6,670 bases of DNA from Sphingobacteriaceae bacterium (GCA_021740025.1 JAIPAN010000065.1:1-6670); one strand, 5' to 3'; counted from the stretch's first letter, positions 1-6,315 are shown. Numbers and translations: made by a program. Notes: generated by a model from the letters alone, not told the origin.

Positions 1-12
1 GGTAACTCATGC

Positions 13-987
13 TCAATCGAAATGTTTTTGATTTTTAACAACCCGATCTGCCGTCCAAACGATATCTTTTTGTTGCGCTTCGCCCCTCACCTTGCAACTT
101 TCCATACGGCAATAGTGGCAACACTGCGGAATGCAGGGATCTGTATGGATAAATAATTCGGTATCCTCAAAAATATGGTTATTTACAAGCGCATCTATGG
201 CCGACACTTGTTCGTGCGCCTGGTTTAAATCAAAGTAATAGGGTAGCGTAATGTGGCAATCTATATGCAAATCACTGCCGTATTGTTGGGTACGCAGGTT
301 ATGTACATCAATCCAAGAACTCTGGCGATTGGCTTGTAAAACGGCAATAATGGCTTCTACTTTCGTTAAATCAGATTCATCCATTAAGCCACCAACCGAT
401 TTTCGCACCAAACGATAACCACTGTAACACACGTAACAGCCTAATGCCATGGAAAGCAAACTATCTAACACATATATCCCAGTAAAGGAAATAAGTATTA
501 AACCAGCTACTAAACCGGCACTACTCACAGCATCGGTAAGCAAATGCTTTCCATCGGCTTGCAGCGTTATGGAATTTAATTTTTTGCCCGAATTAATGAG
601 GTACAGTCCCAAGAGCAAATTAATGAGACCGGTAGCACCAATAATAAGGGCTCCATCACCAATATTGGTAATGGCATGTGGATAAAAAATGGCGTATATA
701 GATTTAAAAAGAATTAAAATTCCAGCCATCAAAATGAGTGATCCTTCAACAAAAACTGCAAAAAATTCTACTTTTCCGTGCCCATAGGGGTGGTTTATAT
801 CTCTAGGCTGACTAGATAAGTAAATGCTGTAAAAAGCGAAAGCACTAGCTAAAACATTCACAATACTTTCGGCAGCATCTGTTAAAATAGCATTGGAAGA
901 TGTGATAAAATAGGCAAAAAACTTCACTAGCATAAGCAATATGCTTACACTAAGCGATAGTATGATGATGCGTTTTTGGCTTTTCAC
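13..987 (-). CDS. Cation diffusion facilitator (CDF) metal/proton antiporter with Cys-rich tail
   Basis: This is an inner-membrane transporter of 324 residues that probably exports divalent metal (Zn, Fe, Mn or Co class) in exchange for protons. Six hydrophobic segments lie at about residues 8-29, 35-56, 76-98, 112-132, 152-170 and 174-194, followed by a cytoplasmic domain (about 200-285). Aligned by eye with E. coli YiiP, the loop site is kept (D63, H66, H70 in DINHPYGH) and so is the cytoplasmic zinc site (H229, H245, H281, D283). The TM5 half of the transport site is also kept (H148, D152). The TM2 half reads E40...N44 (AESIVN) instead of the usual D/H...D. After the normal end the protein carries a tail with C285, C289, C290, C293 and C298. 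The start is GTG at 987; an in-frame stop lies 9-12 nt upstream, and the next in-frame ATG is 18 codons in, inside TM1. The gene is divergent from the aminotransferase. Family assignment is secure; the metal is not. Confidence 0.93.
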   Translation of the reverse strand: MKSQKRIIILSLSVSILLMLVKFFAYFITSSNAILTDAAESIVNVLASAFAFYSIYLSSQPRDINHPYGHGKVEFFAVFVEGSLILMAGILILFKSIYAIFYPHAITNIGDGALIIGATGLINLLLGLYLINSGKKLNSITLQADGKHLLTDAVSSAGLVAGLILISFTGIYVLDSLLSMALGCYVCYSGYRLVRKSVGGLMDESDLTKVEAIIAVLQANRQSSWIDVHNLRTQQYGSDLHIDCHITLPYYFDLNQAHEQVSAIDALVNNHIFEDTELFIHTDPCIPQCCHYCRMESCKVRGEAQQKDIVWTADRVVKNQKHFD

Positions 988-1001
988 GTGCTTTATTTAC
1001 T

Positions 1002-1022
1002 AACCAAAGTTAATAAACCAAA
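1002..1022. repeat. Short direct repeat AACCAAA x2 over the CDF promoter
   Basis: AACCAAA occurs at 1002-1008 and again at 1016-1022, a 14-nt period with a 7-nt spacer. The first copy overlaps the putative -7 element of the CDF gene. It could be a small operator, but in AT-rich DNA two 7-mers can recur by chance. Confidence 0.25.
1005..1012 (-). promoter_or_regulatory. Bacteroidota -7 promoter element for the CDF gene
   Basis: Read on the minus strand this is TAACTTTG, a full match to the Bacteroidota housekeeping -7 consensus TAnnTTTG. It ends 17 nt before the GTG start, so the leader would be about 10-12 nt. No TTG/TTTG -33 element is found at the expected 19-21 nt upstream, so the call rests on the -7 box and its position. 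Confidence 0.45.
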
Positions 1023-1083
1023 TTCTAAGACCTACTATTCAGATAAATTATAGCCTAAACCTTTAAAAATGGCTATATTTTTT

Positions 1084-1091
1084 TATTTTTG
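1084..1091 (+). promoter_or_regulatory. Candidate -7 promoter element close to the aminotransferase start
   Basis: TATTTTTG matches TAnnTTTG fully and ends only 5 nt before the ATG at 1097. If it is used, transcription would begin at or next to the start codon, giving a leaderless or nearly leaderless mRNA. It lies in a T-rich run, so a chance match is possible, and no clear -33 box is seen. Confidence 0.35.
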
Positions 1092-1096
1092 AAGAT

Positions 1097-2290
1097 ATGA
1101 CAGCACTTTCTAACCGCATACATGCTTTAGCCGAATCGCAAACTATTAAAATGGCCAAAATGGGCCGAGAATTAGCTTCAAAAGGCATCGATATTATTAA
1201 CCTAAGTTTCGGAGAACCCGACTTTAACACACCCGATTATATTAAAGATGCGGCAAAAAAAGCGTTAGATAATAACTTTACTTTTTATACACCCGTGGCG
1301 GGCTATCCGGAACTGCGTAAAGCCATTACCGAAAAATTACGTGTAGAGAACAATTTAAGCTACGATTCCGATCAAATTGTGGTAACCACCGGAGCGAAAC
1401 AAGCCTTGGCCAATGCCCTCTTGTGTTTAGTAAACCCAGGCGATGAGGTACTCATTCCAACACCATATTGGGTGTCGTATTCAGAAATGGTAAAATTAGC
1501 CGAAGGCACTTCGGTTTTTATACCTACAACTGTTGAACAGGATTTTAAAATCAGCGCTCAACAATTAGAGCAAGCCATTACCCCGAAAACTAAGGTTTTT
1601 ATGTTTTCATCGCCTTGCAACCCTACCGGTAGCGTATATAGTTATGAGGAATTGGCAAAATTGACCAAGATTTTTGAGAAATACCCTGAAATTTACATTT
1701 TATCGGATGAAATTTACGAACACATCAATTTCGGTGATAAGCACGAATCTATTGCTCAGTTTGCATCGTTGAAAGAGCGGGTTATTATTGTAAACGGATT
1801 TTCTAAAGCCTTTGCCATGACCGGCTGGCGTTTGGGTTACTTGGCTGCTAACAAAGAAATTGCCCAAGCCTGCGATAAAATGCAAGGGCAAATTACTTCG
1901 GGCACGTGTTCTATTGCGCAACGTGCGGGCATTGCAGCCTGCGAAGGCGGCTTAGAAAGTGTATTGAAAATGAAAACAGCATTTCTAAAGCGCCGAGATT
2001 TGGTATACGGGCTTTTAAAAGCCATTCCTGGCATAAAAACCAACCTACCAAGCGGTGCCTTTTACTTTTTCCCGGATGTAAGTAGCTATTTTGGCAAGAG
2101 TGCTTATGGAGTAAAAATACAAGATGCCTTAGATTTAAGCCTGTATCTACTAAACGAAGCGCATGTAGCCTTGGTTTCGGGCGATGCTTTTGGCGATCCA
2201 AACTCTATTCGTATTTCTTACGCTGCTTCTGAAGAGAAACTAAGCGAAGCGTTGAAGCGTATTGCTGCAGCTTTAGCCAAACTAGTTTAG
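1097..2290 (+). CDS. aspC: Class I (Ib-type) aspartate aminotransferase, PLP-dependent
   Basis: This cytoplasmic PLP enzyme interconverts aspartate + 2-oxoglutarate and oxaloacetate + glutamate; some Ib members also transaminate prephenate. The 397 residues are the normal family length. Visible landmarks are SFGEPDF (37-43), TTGAKQ (97-102), PYW (123-125), NPTG (175-178), SDEIYEH (203-209), the Schiff-base lysine K237 in SKAFAMTGWRLGY, and the substrate-carboxylate arginine R372 in RISYA. S14 and K101 align with the positions that in Thermus thermophilus AspC contact the distal carboxylate, which supports acidic substrates. The ATG at 1097 gives the expected N-terminus (LSNRIHALAESQTIK). The gene faces the permease gene tail-to-tail with 3 nt between stop codons and has no room for a terminator. 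Prephenate/glutamate aminotransferase activity cannot be excluded from sequence alone. Confidence 0.94.
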   Translation: MTALSNRIHALAESQTIKMAKMGRELASKGIDIINLSFGEPDFNTPDYIKDAAKKALDNNFTFYTPVAGYPELRKAITEKLRVENNLSYDSDQIVVTTGAKQALANALLCLVNPGDEVLIPTPYWVSYSEMVKLAEGTSVFIPTTVEQDFKISAQQLEQAITPKTKVFMFSSPCNPTGSVYSYEELAKLTKIFEKYPEIYILSDEIYEHINFGDKHESIAQFASLKERVIIVNGFSKAFAMTGWRLGYLAANKEIAQACDKMQGQITSGTCSIAQRAGIAACEGGLESVLKMKTAFLKRRDLVYGLLKAIPGIKTNLPSGAFYFFPDVSSYFGKSAYGVKIQDALDLSLYLLNEAHVALVSGDAFGDPNSIRISYAASEEKLSEALKRIAAALAKLV

Positions 2291-2293
2291 AAA

Positions 2294-3541
2294 TTATTTA
2301 CTTCGAATAGCTTCTACCGGATCTAACCTAGATGCCATAAAGGCTGGTATAAATCCTGAAATCAATCCAATAACTGTAGATAATACAATGGTGAGTATCA
2401 CCTTGCCCATATCTACTATAATTGTTAAATCGGCAAAGGTTTTGGCCAACAAGGTTAATAAAAACACCAGAGCTAAGCCAATAATGCCACCCATTAAGCA
2501 AAGGGCCACCGATTCGAATAAGAATTGAAGTAAAATGAAGTAATTCTTGGCACCTAGCGATTTTTGTATGCCGATAATATTGGTGCGTTCTTTTACTGAA
2601 ACAAACATGATATTGGCAATACCAAAACCACCCACCAAAATAGAAAAACCACCAATAAAGGCTCCGGCAAAGTTTATAATACCAAACATTTGATCGAGCT
2701 GAGCGGTTAAAATGGTTGATTTATTTAAGGCAAAATCGTCATCATCTCGAGGGTTTATTCGGCGAATAGAACGCATAGTACCACGCAATTCACTTTCTAC
2801 CTCGTTAATAGATATGTCTCCTAAACCCTTTACGGTTATTTGCGGATCATAGCGTTCGTCCTCTACATTGATTACGTTACGGGCAAAATTTAGCGGTAAT
2901 AAAATCAATTTATCGGCCGAAATGCCCAACATATCTTCCCCCTCTTTTTCAAAAATACCAATAACCGTTACTCGTCTACCCAATACTTTAATGGTTTTCC
3001 CAATCGGACTTTCGTTCGGAAATAAACCATCGGCAACCGTATAACCCAAAATAGCTACCGGGCTGCCTGCTCTACTTTCTATTTCGGTAAAGTAGCGGCC
3101 GTCAGAAAAATTAAATACACGGGTTTTATATAAATCGTGGCTTGCCGCACTTAAACTAACACCTTCTACACTATTGTTACGGTATTTTACCACCCTATTC
3201 CCCATGCTAGTTTCGTACGCTACGCCATCTGCGGTTTGCAACCTGTTAGCTAATTTTTCAAAATCGCGAATTTTAGGTACCGGTCTACGCATGTATTTCC
3301 ACCAAGGATAATCGCCAAAACCACCCCAAGGCCATTTTTGAACATAAATGGTGTTACTGCCTAATTTTTCTACACTATTTTGTAGGTTATTACGCAGAGT
3401 ATCTACCGCAGAAAATACCCCAATGATGGTCATAATACCAATGGTGATGCCCAATAAAGATAAAATGGTGCGTAATTTGTTCTGACGAAGGGCGTCAAAA
3501 GCAAAAATGAAGCTCTCTTTTAATAATCTGAGGAATAACAT
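2294..3541 (-). CDS. MacB/FtsX-type ABC transporter permease, ATPase not adjacent
   Basis: This is an inner-membrane ABC permease of the MacB type (415 residues) with one N-terminal transmembrane helix (about 28-46), a large periplasmic domain (about 48-285) and three C-terminal helices (about 288-312, 338-365, 380-403). Family marks are the N-terminal RQNKLRTILSLLGITIGI, the cytoplasmic coupling segment KERTNIIGIQKSLGA (317-331) and the C-terminal SRLDPVEAIRSK. MacB-type permeases transmit ATP-driven conformational change to the periplasm (mechanotransmission) for export of lipoproteins, peptides or antibiotics. No nucleotide-binding domain is fused or encoded nearby, so the partner ATPase must lie elsewhere. 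The periplasmic domain begins with an aromatic, Trp-rich segment (W70, W72, W80, W81, then YMRRP). The ATG at 3541 puts a cytoplasmic amphipathic stretch before TM1, as usual. The substrate is unknown. Confidence 0.9.
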   Translation of the reverse strand: MLFLRLLKESFIFAFDALRQNKLRTILSLLGITIGIMTIIGVFSAVDTLRNNLQNSVEKLGSNTIYVQKWPWGGFGDYPWWKYMRRPVPKIRDFEKLANRLQTADGVAYETSMGNRVVKYRNNSVEGVSLSAASHDLYKTRVFNFSDGRYFTEIESRAGSPVAILGYTVADGLFPNESPIGKTIKVLGRRVTVIGIFEKEGEDMLGISADKLILLPLNFARNVINVEDERYDPQITVKGLGDISINEVESELRGTMRSIRRINPRDDDDFALNKSTILTAQLDQMFGIINFAGAFIGGFSILVGGFGIANIMFVSVKERTNIIGIQKSLGAKNYFILLQFLFESVALCLMGGIIGLALVFLLTLLAKTFADLTIIVDMGKVILTIVLSTVIGLISGFIPAFMASRLDPVEAIRSK

Positions 3542-3575
3542 ACCTTAATAAGACATTGAAAATGCTAAAACGTTA

Positions 3576-3583
3576 CAAATCTC
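3576..3583 (-). promoter_or_regulatory. Possible -7 promoter element for the permease gene
   Basis: The minus strand reads GAGATTTG, seven of eight matches to TAnnTTTG (the first base differs), 34 nt before the ATG at 3541. There is no recognisable -33 element. Weak call, based on position and on similar boxes ahead of the other genes. Confidence 0.25.
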
Positions 3584-3597
3584 TACTCATTAAATTT

Positions 3598-3632
3598 AGC
3601 CATTTTAACGCTGCATAAAAACAGCCATTTTA
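3598..3632 (+). repeat. Direct repeat AGCCATTTTA x2 in the permease/queA intergenic region
   Basis: AGCCATTTTA occurs at 3598-3607 and 3623-3632, exactly 25 nt apart, in the 138-nt divergent spacer upstream of the queA promoter. The same 9-mer AGCCATTTT occurs on the opposite strand at 1066-1074, just upstream of the aminotransferase start. It may be an operator or another recurring genomic motif; its function is unknown. Confidence 0.4.
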
Positions 3633-3646
3633 CCAATTATTTTTTC

Positions 3647-3654
3647 TAAATTTG
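3647..3654 (+). promoter_or_regulatory. Bacteroidota -7 promoter element for queA-ispD
   Basis: TAAATTTG is a full match to the Bacteroidota -7 consensus TAnnTTTG. It ends 25 nt before the queA ATG, predicting a leader of about 20 nt that is too short for a preQ1 riboswitch. No clear TTG-type -33 box lies 19-21 nt upstream. The leader just before the ATG is A-rich (AAAAACACAT) rather than Shine-Dalgarno-like, as is common in this phylum. Confidence 0.55.
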
Positions 3655-3679
3655 CGCCCTAAATCATATAAAAACACAT

Positions 3680-4729
3680 ATGAAACTATCTCAATTTAAA
3701 TTCAATTTACCCGATTCTTTAATTGCTCACGAACCTTCAGAAAAGCGTGATGAAGCACGTTTAATGGTATTAGACCGAAAAACAGGTGCCATTGAACATA
3801 AAATCTTTAAAGATGTTTTGGGTTATTTTGATGAGAAGGATGTAATGATTTTAAATAATACAAAAGTATTCCCTGCACGTTTATACGGAAATAAAGAAAA
3901 AACCGGTGCTACAATTGAAGTGTTCTTGCTGCGGGAATTGAATAAAGAATTACGCTTATGGGATGTGTTGGTAGATCCGGCTCGTAAAATCCGTGTAGGT
4001 AATAAATTATATTTTGGCGATGATGACTTATTGGTTGCCGAGGTAGTTGATAATACCACTTCTCGTGGTCGTACCATTCGGTTCTTATTTGATGGTACCG
4101 ATGAGGAGTTTCGCAGAAATATCGAAATTTTAGGTGAAACACCCCTACCAAAATACATTAAGCGTAAAGCAACTGAAGAGGATAAAGAACGTTACCAAAC
4201 CGTTTTTGCAAAGAACGAAGGCGCTGTTGCAGCTCCAACTGCAGGCTTACACTTTAGCCGCGAATTAATGAAACGCCTAGAATTGAAAGGAATTGATTTT
4301 GCTGAGGTAACCTTACACGTTGGCCTAGGCACGTTCCGTCAGGTTGAGGTTGAAGATTTAACCAAGCACAAAATGGATTCGGAACAATTCATAATCGAAG
4401 ATCCAACAGTGCGTATGATAAACAAGGCATTGGAAGAAAAACGCCGTATTTGTGCCGTAGGCACCACTTCTATGAGAGCTATTGAATCGTCTGTTTCGGC
4501 AGCCCGTAATTTAAAACCGGCTAACGATTGGACGAGTAAATTCATTTTTCCTCCTTACGAATTTAGCATTGCCAATTCCATGATCACCAACTTCCATACA
4601 CCAGAATCGACCTTATTGATGATGGTAGCTGCCTTTGGAGGTTATGATCACATTATGAATGCTTACGAAGTAGCTGTAAAAGAAAAATACAAGTTCTACA
4701 GCTATGGAGATGCCATGCTCATTATCTAA
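3680..4729 (+). CDS. queA: S-adenosylmethionine:tRNA ribosyltransferase-isomerase
   Basis: QueA transfers and isomerises the ribosyl moiety of S-adenosylmethionine onto 7-aminomethyl-7-deazaguanine at the wobble position 34 of tRNA, making epoxyqueuosine. It acts after Tgt and before the epoxyqueuosine reductase. The 349 residues match the family length. Diagnostic segments are LIAHEP (14-19), [14 protein letters not shown] (55-68), AAPTAGLHF (184-192), TLHVGLGTF (211-219), HKMDSE (230-235), [10 protein letters not shown] (261-270), [18 protein letters not shown] (302-319) and the C-terminal [11 protein letters not shown]. The ATG at 3680 gives the canonical N-terminus ([11 protein letters not shown]). 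It is the first gene of a probable two-gene operon with ispD, 17 nt downstream; the two share no pathway. No other queuosine gene is in the window. Confidence 0.97.
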   Translation: MKLSQFKFNLPDSLIAHEPSEKRDEARLMVLDRKTGAIEHKIFKDVLGYFDEKDVMILNNTKVFPARLYGNKEKTGATIEVFLLRELNKELRLWDVLVDPARKIRVGNKLYFGDDDLLVAEVVDNTTSRGRTIRFLFDGTDEEFRRNIEILGETPLPKYIKRKATEEDKERYQTVFAKNEGAVAAPTAGLHFSRELMKRLELKGIDFAEVTLHVGLGTFRQVEVEDLTKHKMDSEQFIIEDPTVRMINKALEEKRRICAVGTTSMRAIESSVSAARNLKPANDWTSKFIFPPYEFSIANSMITNFHTPESTLLMMVAAFGGYDHIMNAYEVAVKEKYKFYSYGDAMLII

Positions 4730-4732
4730 AAC

Positions 4733-4745
4733 GCTTTTCTAAAGC
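4733..4745 (+). other. Small hairpin in the queA-ispD gap
   Basis: GCTTT-TCT-AAAGC can form a 5-bp stem with a 3-nt loop. It fills most of the 17-nt gap between the queA stop and the ispD ATG and ends one base before that ATG. It has no following T-run, so it is not a terminator. It might tune ispD translation or couple it to queA; a stem this short could also be chance. Confidence 0.3.
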
Positions 4746-4746
4746 C

Positions 4747-5415
4747 ATGAAACGTTATGCCATACTAGTTGGAGGTGGTTCTGGCAGCAGAATGAAACAA
4801 GATATACCCAAGCAATTTTTACTGGTAGCCGGTAAGCCGGTGCTGATGCACACCATGGAGACTTTTTACCAAGCTGAACCACGTCCGGAACTAATTCTAG
4901 TGCTTAATGTTGATTTTCATGAATATTGGGAAAAACTATGTTCAACGCATGAATTTACCATTCCGCATAGCCTGGTTAAAGCCGGACATGAACGTTTTTT
5001 TTCGGTAAAAAATGGCTTGAAATTGGTAAAGGGCAAAGCTTTGGTTGCCATACACGATGCGGTTAGACCAAATATCAAAAAAGAAAAAATTGAAGAAGCT
5101 TTTAGTTATGCAGAAATGCATGGAAATGCTGTATTAGCTATCCAATCTAAAGATTCGGTGAGAATAAGCGATACGAAAGAAAATAAAGCCTTGGCTAGAG
5201 AACTAGTTTATCTGATTCAAACACCGCAAATTTTTACCAGCAATGTGCTCAGAAAAGCATATCAACAAGAGTTTAGAACCTCCTTTACCGACGATGCTTC
5301 GGTAGTGGAACATGCTGGAGTGGCCATACACTTGGTAGAAGGCGACCCAAAAAACATAAAAATTACCTACCCCGAAGACTTGGTGCTAGCCGAAGTATTC
5401 TTAAAAAAGGTTTAA
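4747..5415 (+). CDS. ispD: 2-C-methyl-D-erythritol 4-phosphate cytidylyltransferase
   Basis: IspD joins CTP and 2-C-methyl-D-erythritol 4-phosphate to give CDP-methylerythritol and pyrophosphate, the third step of the MEP (non-mevalonate) isoprenoid pathway, in the cytoplasm. The 222 residues are typical. The N-terminal nucleotide-binding loop reads GGGSGSRM (9-16) followed by PKQF (21-24). Aligned by eye with E. coli IspD, the key residues are kept: R15, K22, D104 and R107 (IHDAVRP), R151, T159 (TPQIF) and K205 (NIKITYPEDL). TDDASVVE (181-188) is also typical. A related alternative is TarI-type pentitol-phosphate cytidylyltransferase, but these landmarks and the length favour IspD. A run of eight T at 4995-5002 lies inside the gene without breaking the frame. 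Transcription ends at the hairpin 3 nt after the stop codon. Confidence 0.94.
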   Translation: MKRYAILVGGGSGSRMKQDIPKQFLLVAGKPVLMHTMETFYQAEPRPELILVLNVDFHEYWEKLCSTHEFTIPHSLVKAGHERFFSVKNGLKLVKGKALVAIHDAVRPNIKKEKIEEAFSYAEMHGNAVLAIQSKDSVRISDTKENKALARELVYLIQTPQIFTSNVLRKAYQQEFRTSFTDDASVVEHAGVAIHLVEGDPKNIKITYPEDLVLAEVFLKKV

Positions 5416-5417
5416 TT

Positions 5418-5452
5418 AAAAAAGCCCTCCCGAAATTTGGGAGGGCTTTTTT
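5418..5452. terminator. Bidirectional intrinsic terminator
   Basis: A perfect 14-bp inverted repeat has left arm AAAAAAGCCCTCCC (5418-5431), a 7-nt loop GAAATTT, and right arm GGGAGGGCTTTTTT (5439-5452). The GC core (GCCCTCCC/GGGAGGGC) is flanked by six A on one side and six T on the other, so a U-tract follows the hairpin in both directions. It sits between the ispD stop (5415) and the stop of the convergent DUF2795 gene (5454), and should terminate both transcripts. Confidence 0.95.
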
Positions 5453-5453
5453 A

Positions 5454-5675
5454 CTAATATTCGTCTTCGTTAAAGAAAAAATCGTCTTTGGTTGGATAAT
5501 CGGGCCAAATTTCTTCAATATTTTCATAAGGCTCACCATCATCTTCCAATGCTTGCAAATTCTCGATTACTTCAACTGGCGCACCAGAACGAATGGCATA
5601 ATCAATTAATTCATCTTTGGTAGCCGGCCAAGGGGCGTCCTCTAAATGTGAGGCTAATTCTAAGGTCCAATACAT
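5454..5675 (-). CDS. Small acidic DUF2795 family protein
   Basis: This is a 73-residue cytoplasmic protein of the DUF2795 type that is widespread in Bacteroidota; its function is not known. The match is recognised from the pattern WTLELASHLEDAPWPATK (3-20), DELIDYAIRSGAP, NLQALEDDGE, EEIWPDYPT and a C-terminal NEDEY. It is strongly acidic: 21 Asp/Glu against 3 Lys/Arg. There is no signal peptide and no membrane segment. The start ATG at 5675 has a full TAnnTTTG box 26 nt upstream. The gene follows the adenosyltransferase gene in the same direction after 76 nt and ends 1 nt from the shared terminator. An RNA- or protein-binding small fold is possible, but nothing in the sequence proves a role. 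Confidence 0.88.
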   Translation of the reverse strand: MYWTLELASHLEDAPWPATKDELIDYAIRSGAPVEVIENLQALEDDGEPYENIEEIWPDYPTKDDFFFNEDEY

Positions 5676-5701
5676 AGGCTTTACAATTGTTTTATTTTTC
5701 G

Positions 5702-5709
5702 CAAAAATA
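5702..5709 (-). promoter_or_regulatory. Bacteroidota -7 promoter element for the DUF2795 gene
   Basis: The minus strand reads TATTTTTG, a full TAnnTTTG match, ending 26 nt before the ATG at 5675. This is almost the same spacing as at queA (25 nt). It suggests that the DUF2795 gene has its own promoter rather than depending only on readthrough from the adenosyltransferase gene. No clear -33 element is seen. Confidence 0.5.
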
Positions 5710-5751
5710 GAATAATCTAGTACAGTTTATAAAGAAGTTTTACACATTCGG

Positions 5752-6300
5752 TTAAATACGTGGAATCCACTTATTTTCTTCAATTTGATTATCGAAACAC
5801 AATTTTCTGGATAACACAAACAAATAATCACTCAATCTGTTTAAATACACCATTACTTTTTCGTCAACAAAACTGTCTTCGCTCAAGTGCACACAAATAC
5901 GTTCGGCACGTCGGCAAACACAACGGGCAAGGTGACAAAAAGAAACTGCATTAGAACCGCCAGGTAGAATAAAATGACGCAACTCGGGTAATTCGGCCGT
6001 CATGGTATCAATTTCTTTTTCCAGCAATTCAATATCTTCTTGGTGTAAATCAGGAATTTTCATTTTTGATTTTTCCGGATCGGAAGCCAAAGCAGAACCA
6101 ATGGTAAACAAGCGATCTTGAATTTCTTTCAATAAATTTTGTTGATGCTCAGACACCTGCTGATCGCGAATTAAACCAATATACGAGTTGAGTTCATCAA
6201 CGGTACCATAACTCTCTATGCGCAAATGATGTTTAGGAACACGGGTGCCGCCAATTAATGAAGTTTGACCCTTATCGCCTGTTTTGGTGTAAATTTTCAT
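5752..6300 (-). CDS. PduO-type ATP:cob(I)alamin adenosyltransferase
   Basis: The enzyme transfers the 5'-deoxyadenosyl group of ATP to cob(I)alamin, making adenosylcobalamin, the cofactor of for example methylmalonyl-CoA mutase. The 182 residues cover the whole five-helix-bundle domain. Landmarks are the ATP-binding N-terminus TKTGDKGQTSLIGGTRVPK (5-23), ESYGTVDELNSYIG (29-42), FILPGG (110-115), HLARCVCRRAER (123-134) and YLNRLSDYLFVLSRK (152-166). The D35 and R126 positions match the salt bridge that is important in human MMAB and Lactobacillus PduO, and F110 matches the Phe that displaces the lower ligand. The start ATG at 6300 gives the canonical MKIYTKTGD. No cobalamin synthesis gene or cobalamin riboswitch is seen, which fits a salvage role. 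Databases often name this family cob(I)yrinic acid a,c-diamide adenosyltransferase; it is unrelated in fold to CobA/CobO. Confidence 0.96.
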   Translation of the reverse strand: MKIYTKTGDKGQTSLIGGTRVPKHHLRIESYGTVDELNSYIGLIRDQQVSEHQQNLLKEIQDRLFTIGSALASDPEKSKMKIPDLHQEDIELLEKEIDTMTAELPELRHFILPGGSNAVSFCHLARCVCRRAERICVHLSEDSFVDEKVMVYLNRLSDYLFVLSRKLCFDNQIEENKWIPRI

Positions 6301-6315
6301 AGCATCGAAGTAACG

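Noticed and set aside
449..685. Open frame of 78 codons on the plus strand inside the CDF gene
   Set aside because: Antisense to a well-supported gene, with no recognisable domain and no promoter or start context.
1700..2201. Three overlapping minus-strand open frames (68-96 codons) inside the aminotransferase gene
   Set aside because: They are antisense to conserved PLP enzyme segments and resemble no family; they follow from the codon composition of the real gene.
2279..2288. Perfect 10-bp palindrome AAACTAGTTT at the end of the aminotransferase gene
   Set aside because: It has no loop and no T-run, so it is not a terminator; it lies within the last codons and is easily explained by chance in AT-rich DNA.
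3564..3600. Inverted repeat GCTAAA...TTTAGC in the permease upstream region
   Set aside because: Only 6 bp per arm with a 25-nt spacer, AT-rich and not extendable; too weak to call an operator.
3655..3679. Possible preQ1 riboswitch ahead of queA
   Set aside because: The predicted leader is only about 20-25 nt and A-rich, with no room for the aptamer fold.
3823..4545. Minus-strand open frames of 111, 80 and 68 codons inside queA
   Set aside because: They lie opposite conserved QueA motifs, with composition expected of a shadow frame and no domain.
4995..5002. Run of eight T inside ispD as a possible slippage or frameshift site
   Set aside because: The frame is intact across it, the encoded R-F-F-S is compatible with the family alignment, and no alternative product is evident.
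5760..5954. Plus-strand open frame of 64 codons inside the adenosyltransferase gene
   Set aside because: Antisense to conserved C-terminal motifs and without protein-like features.
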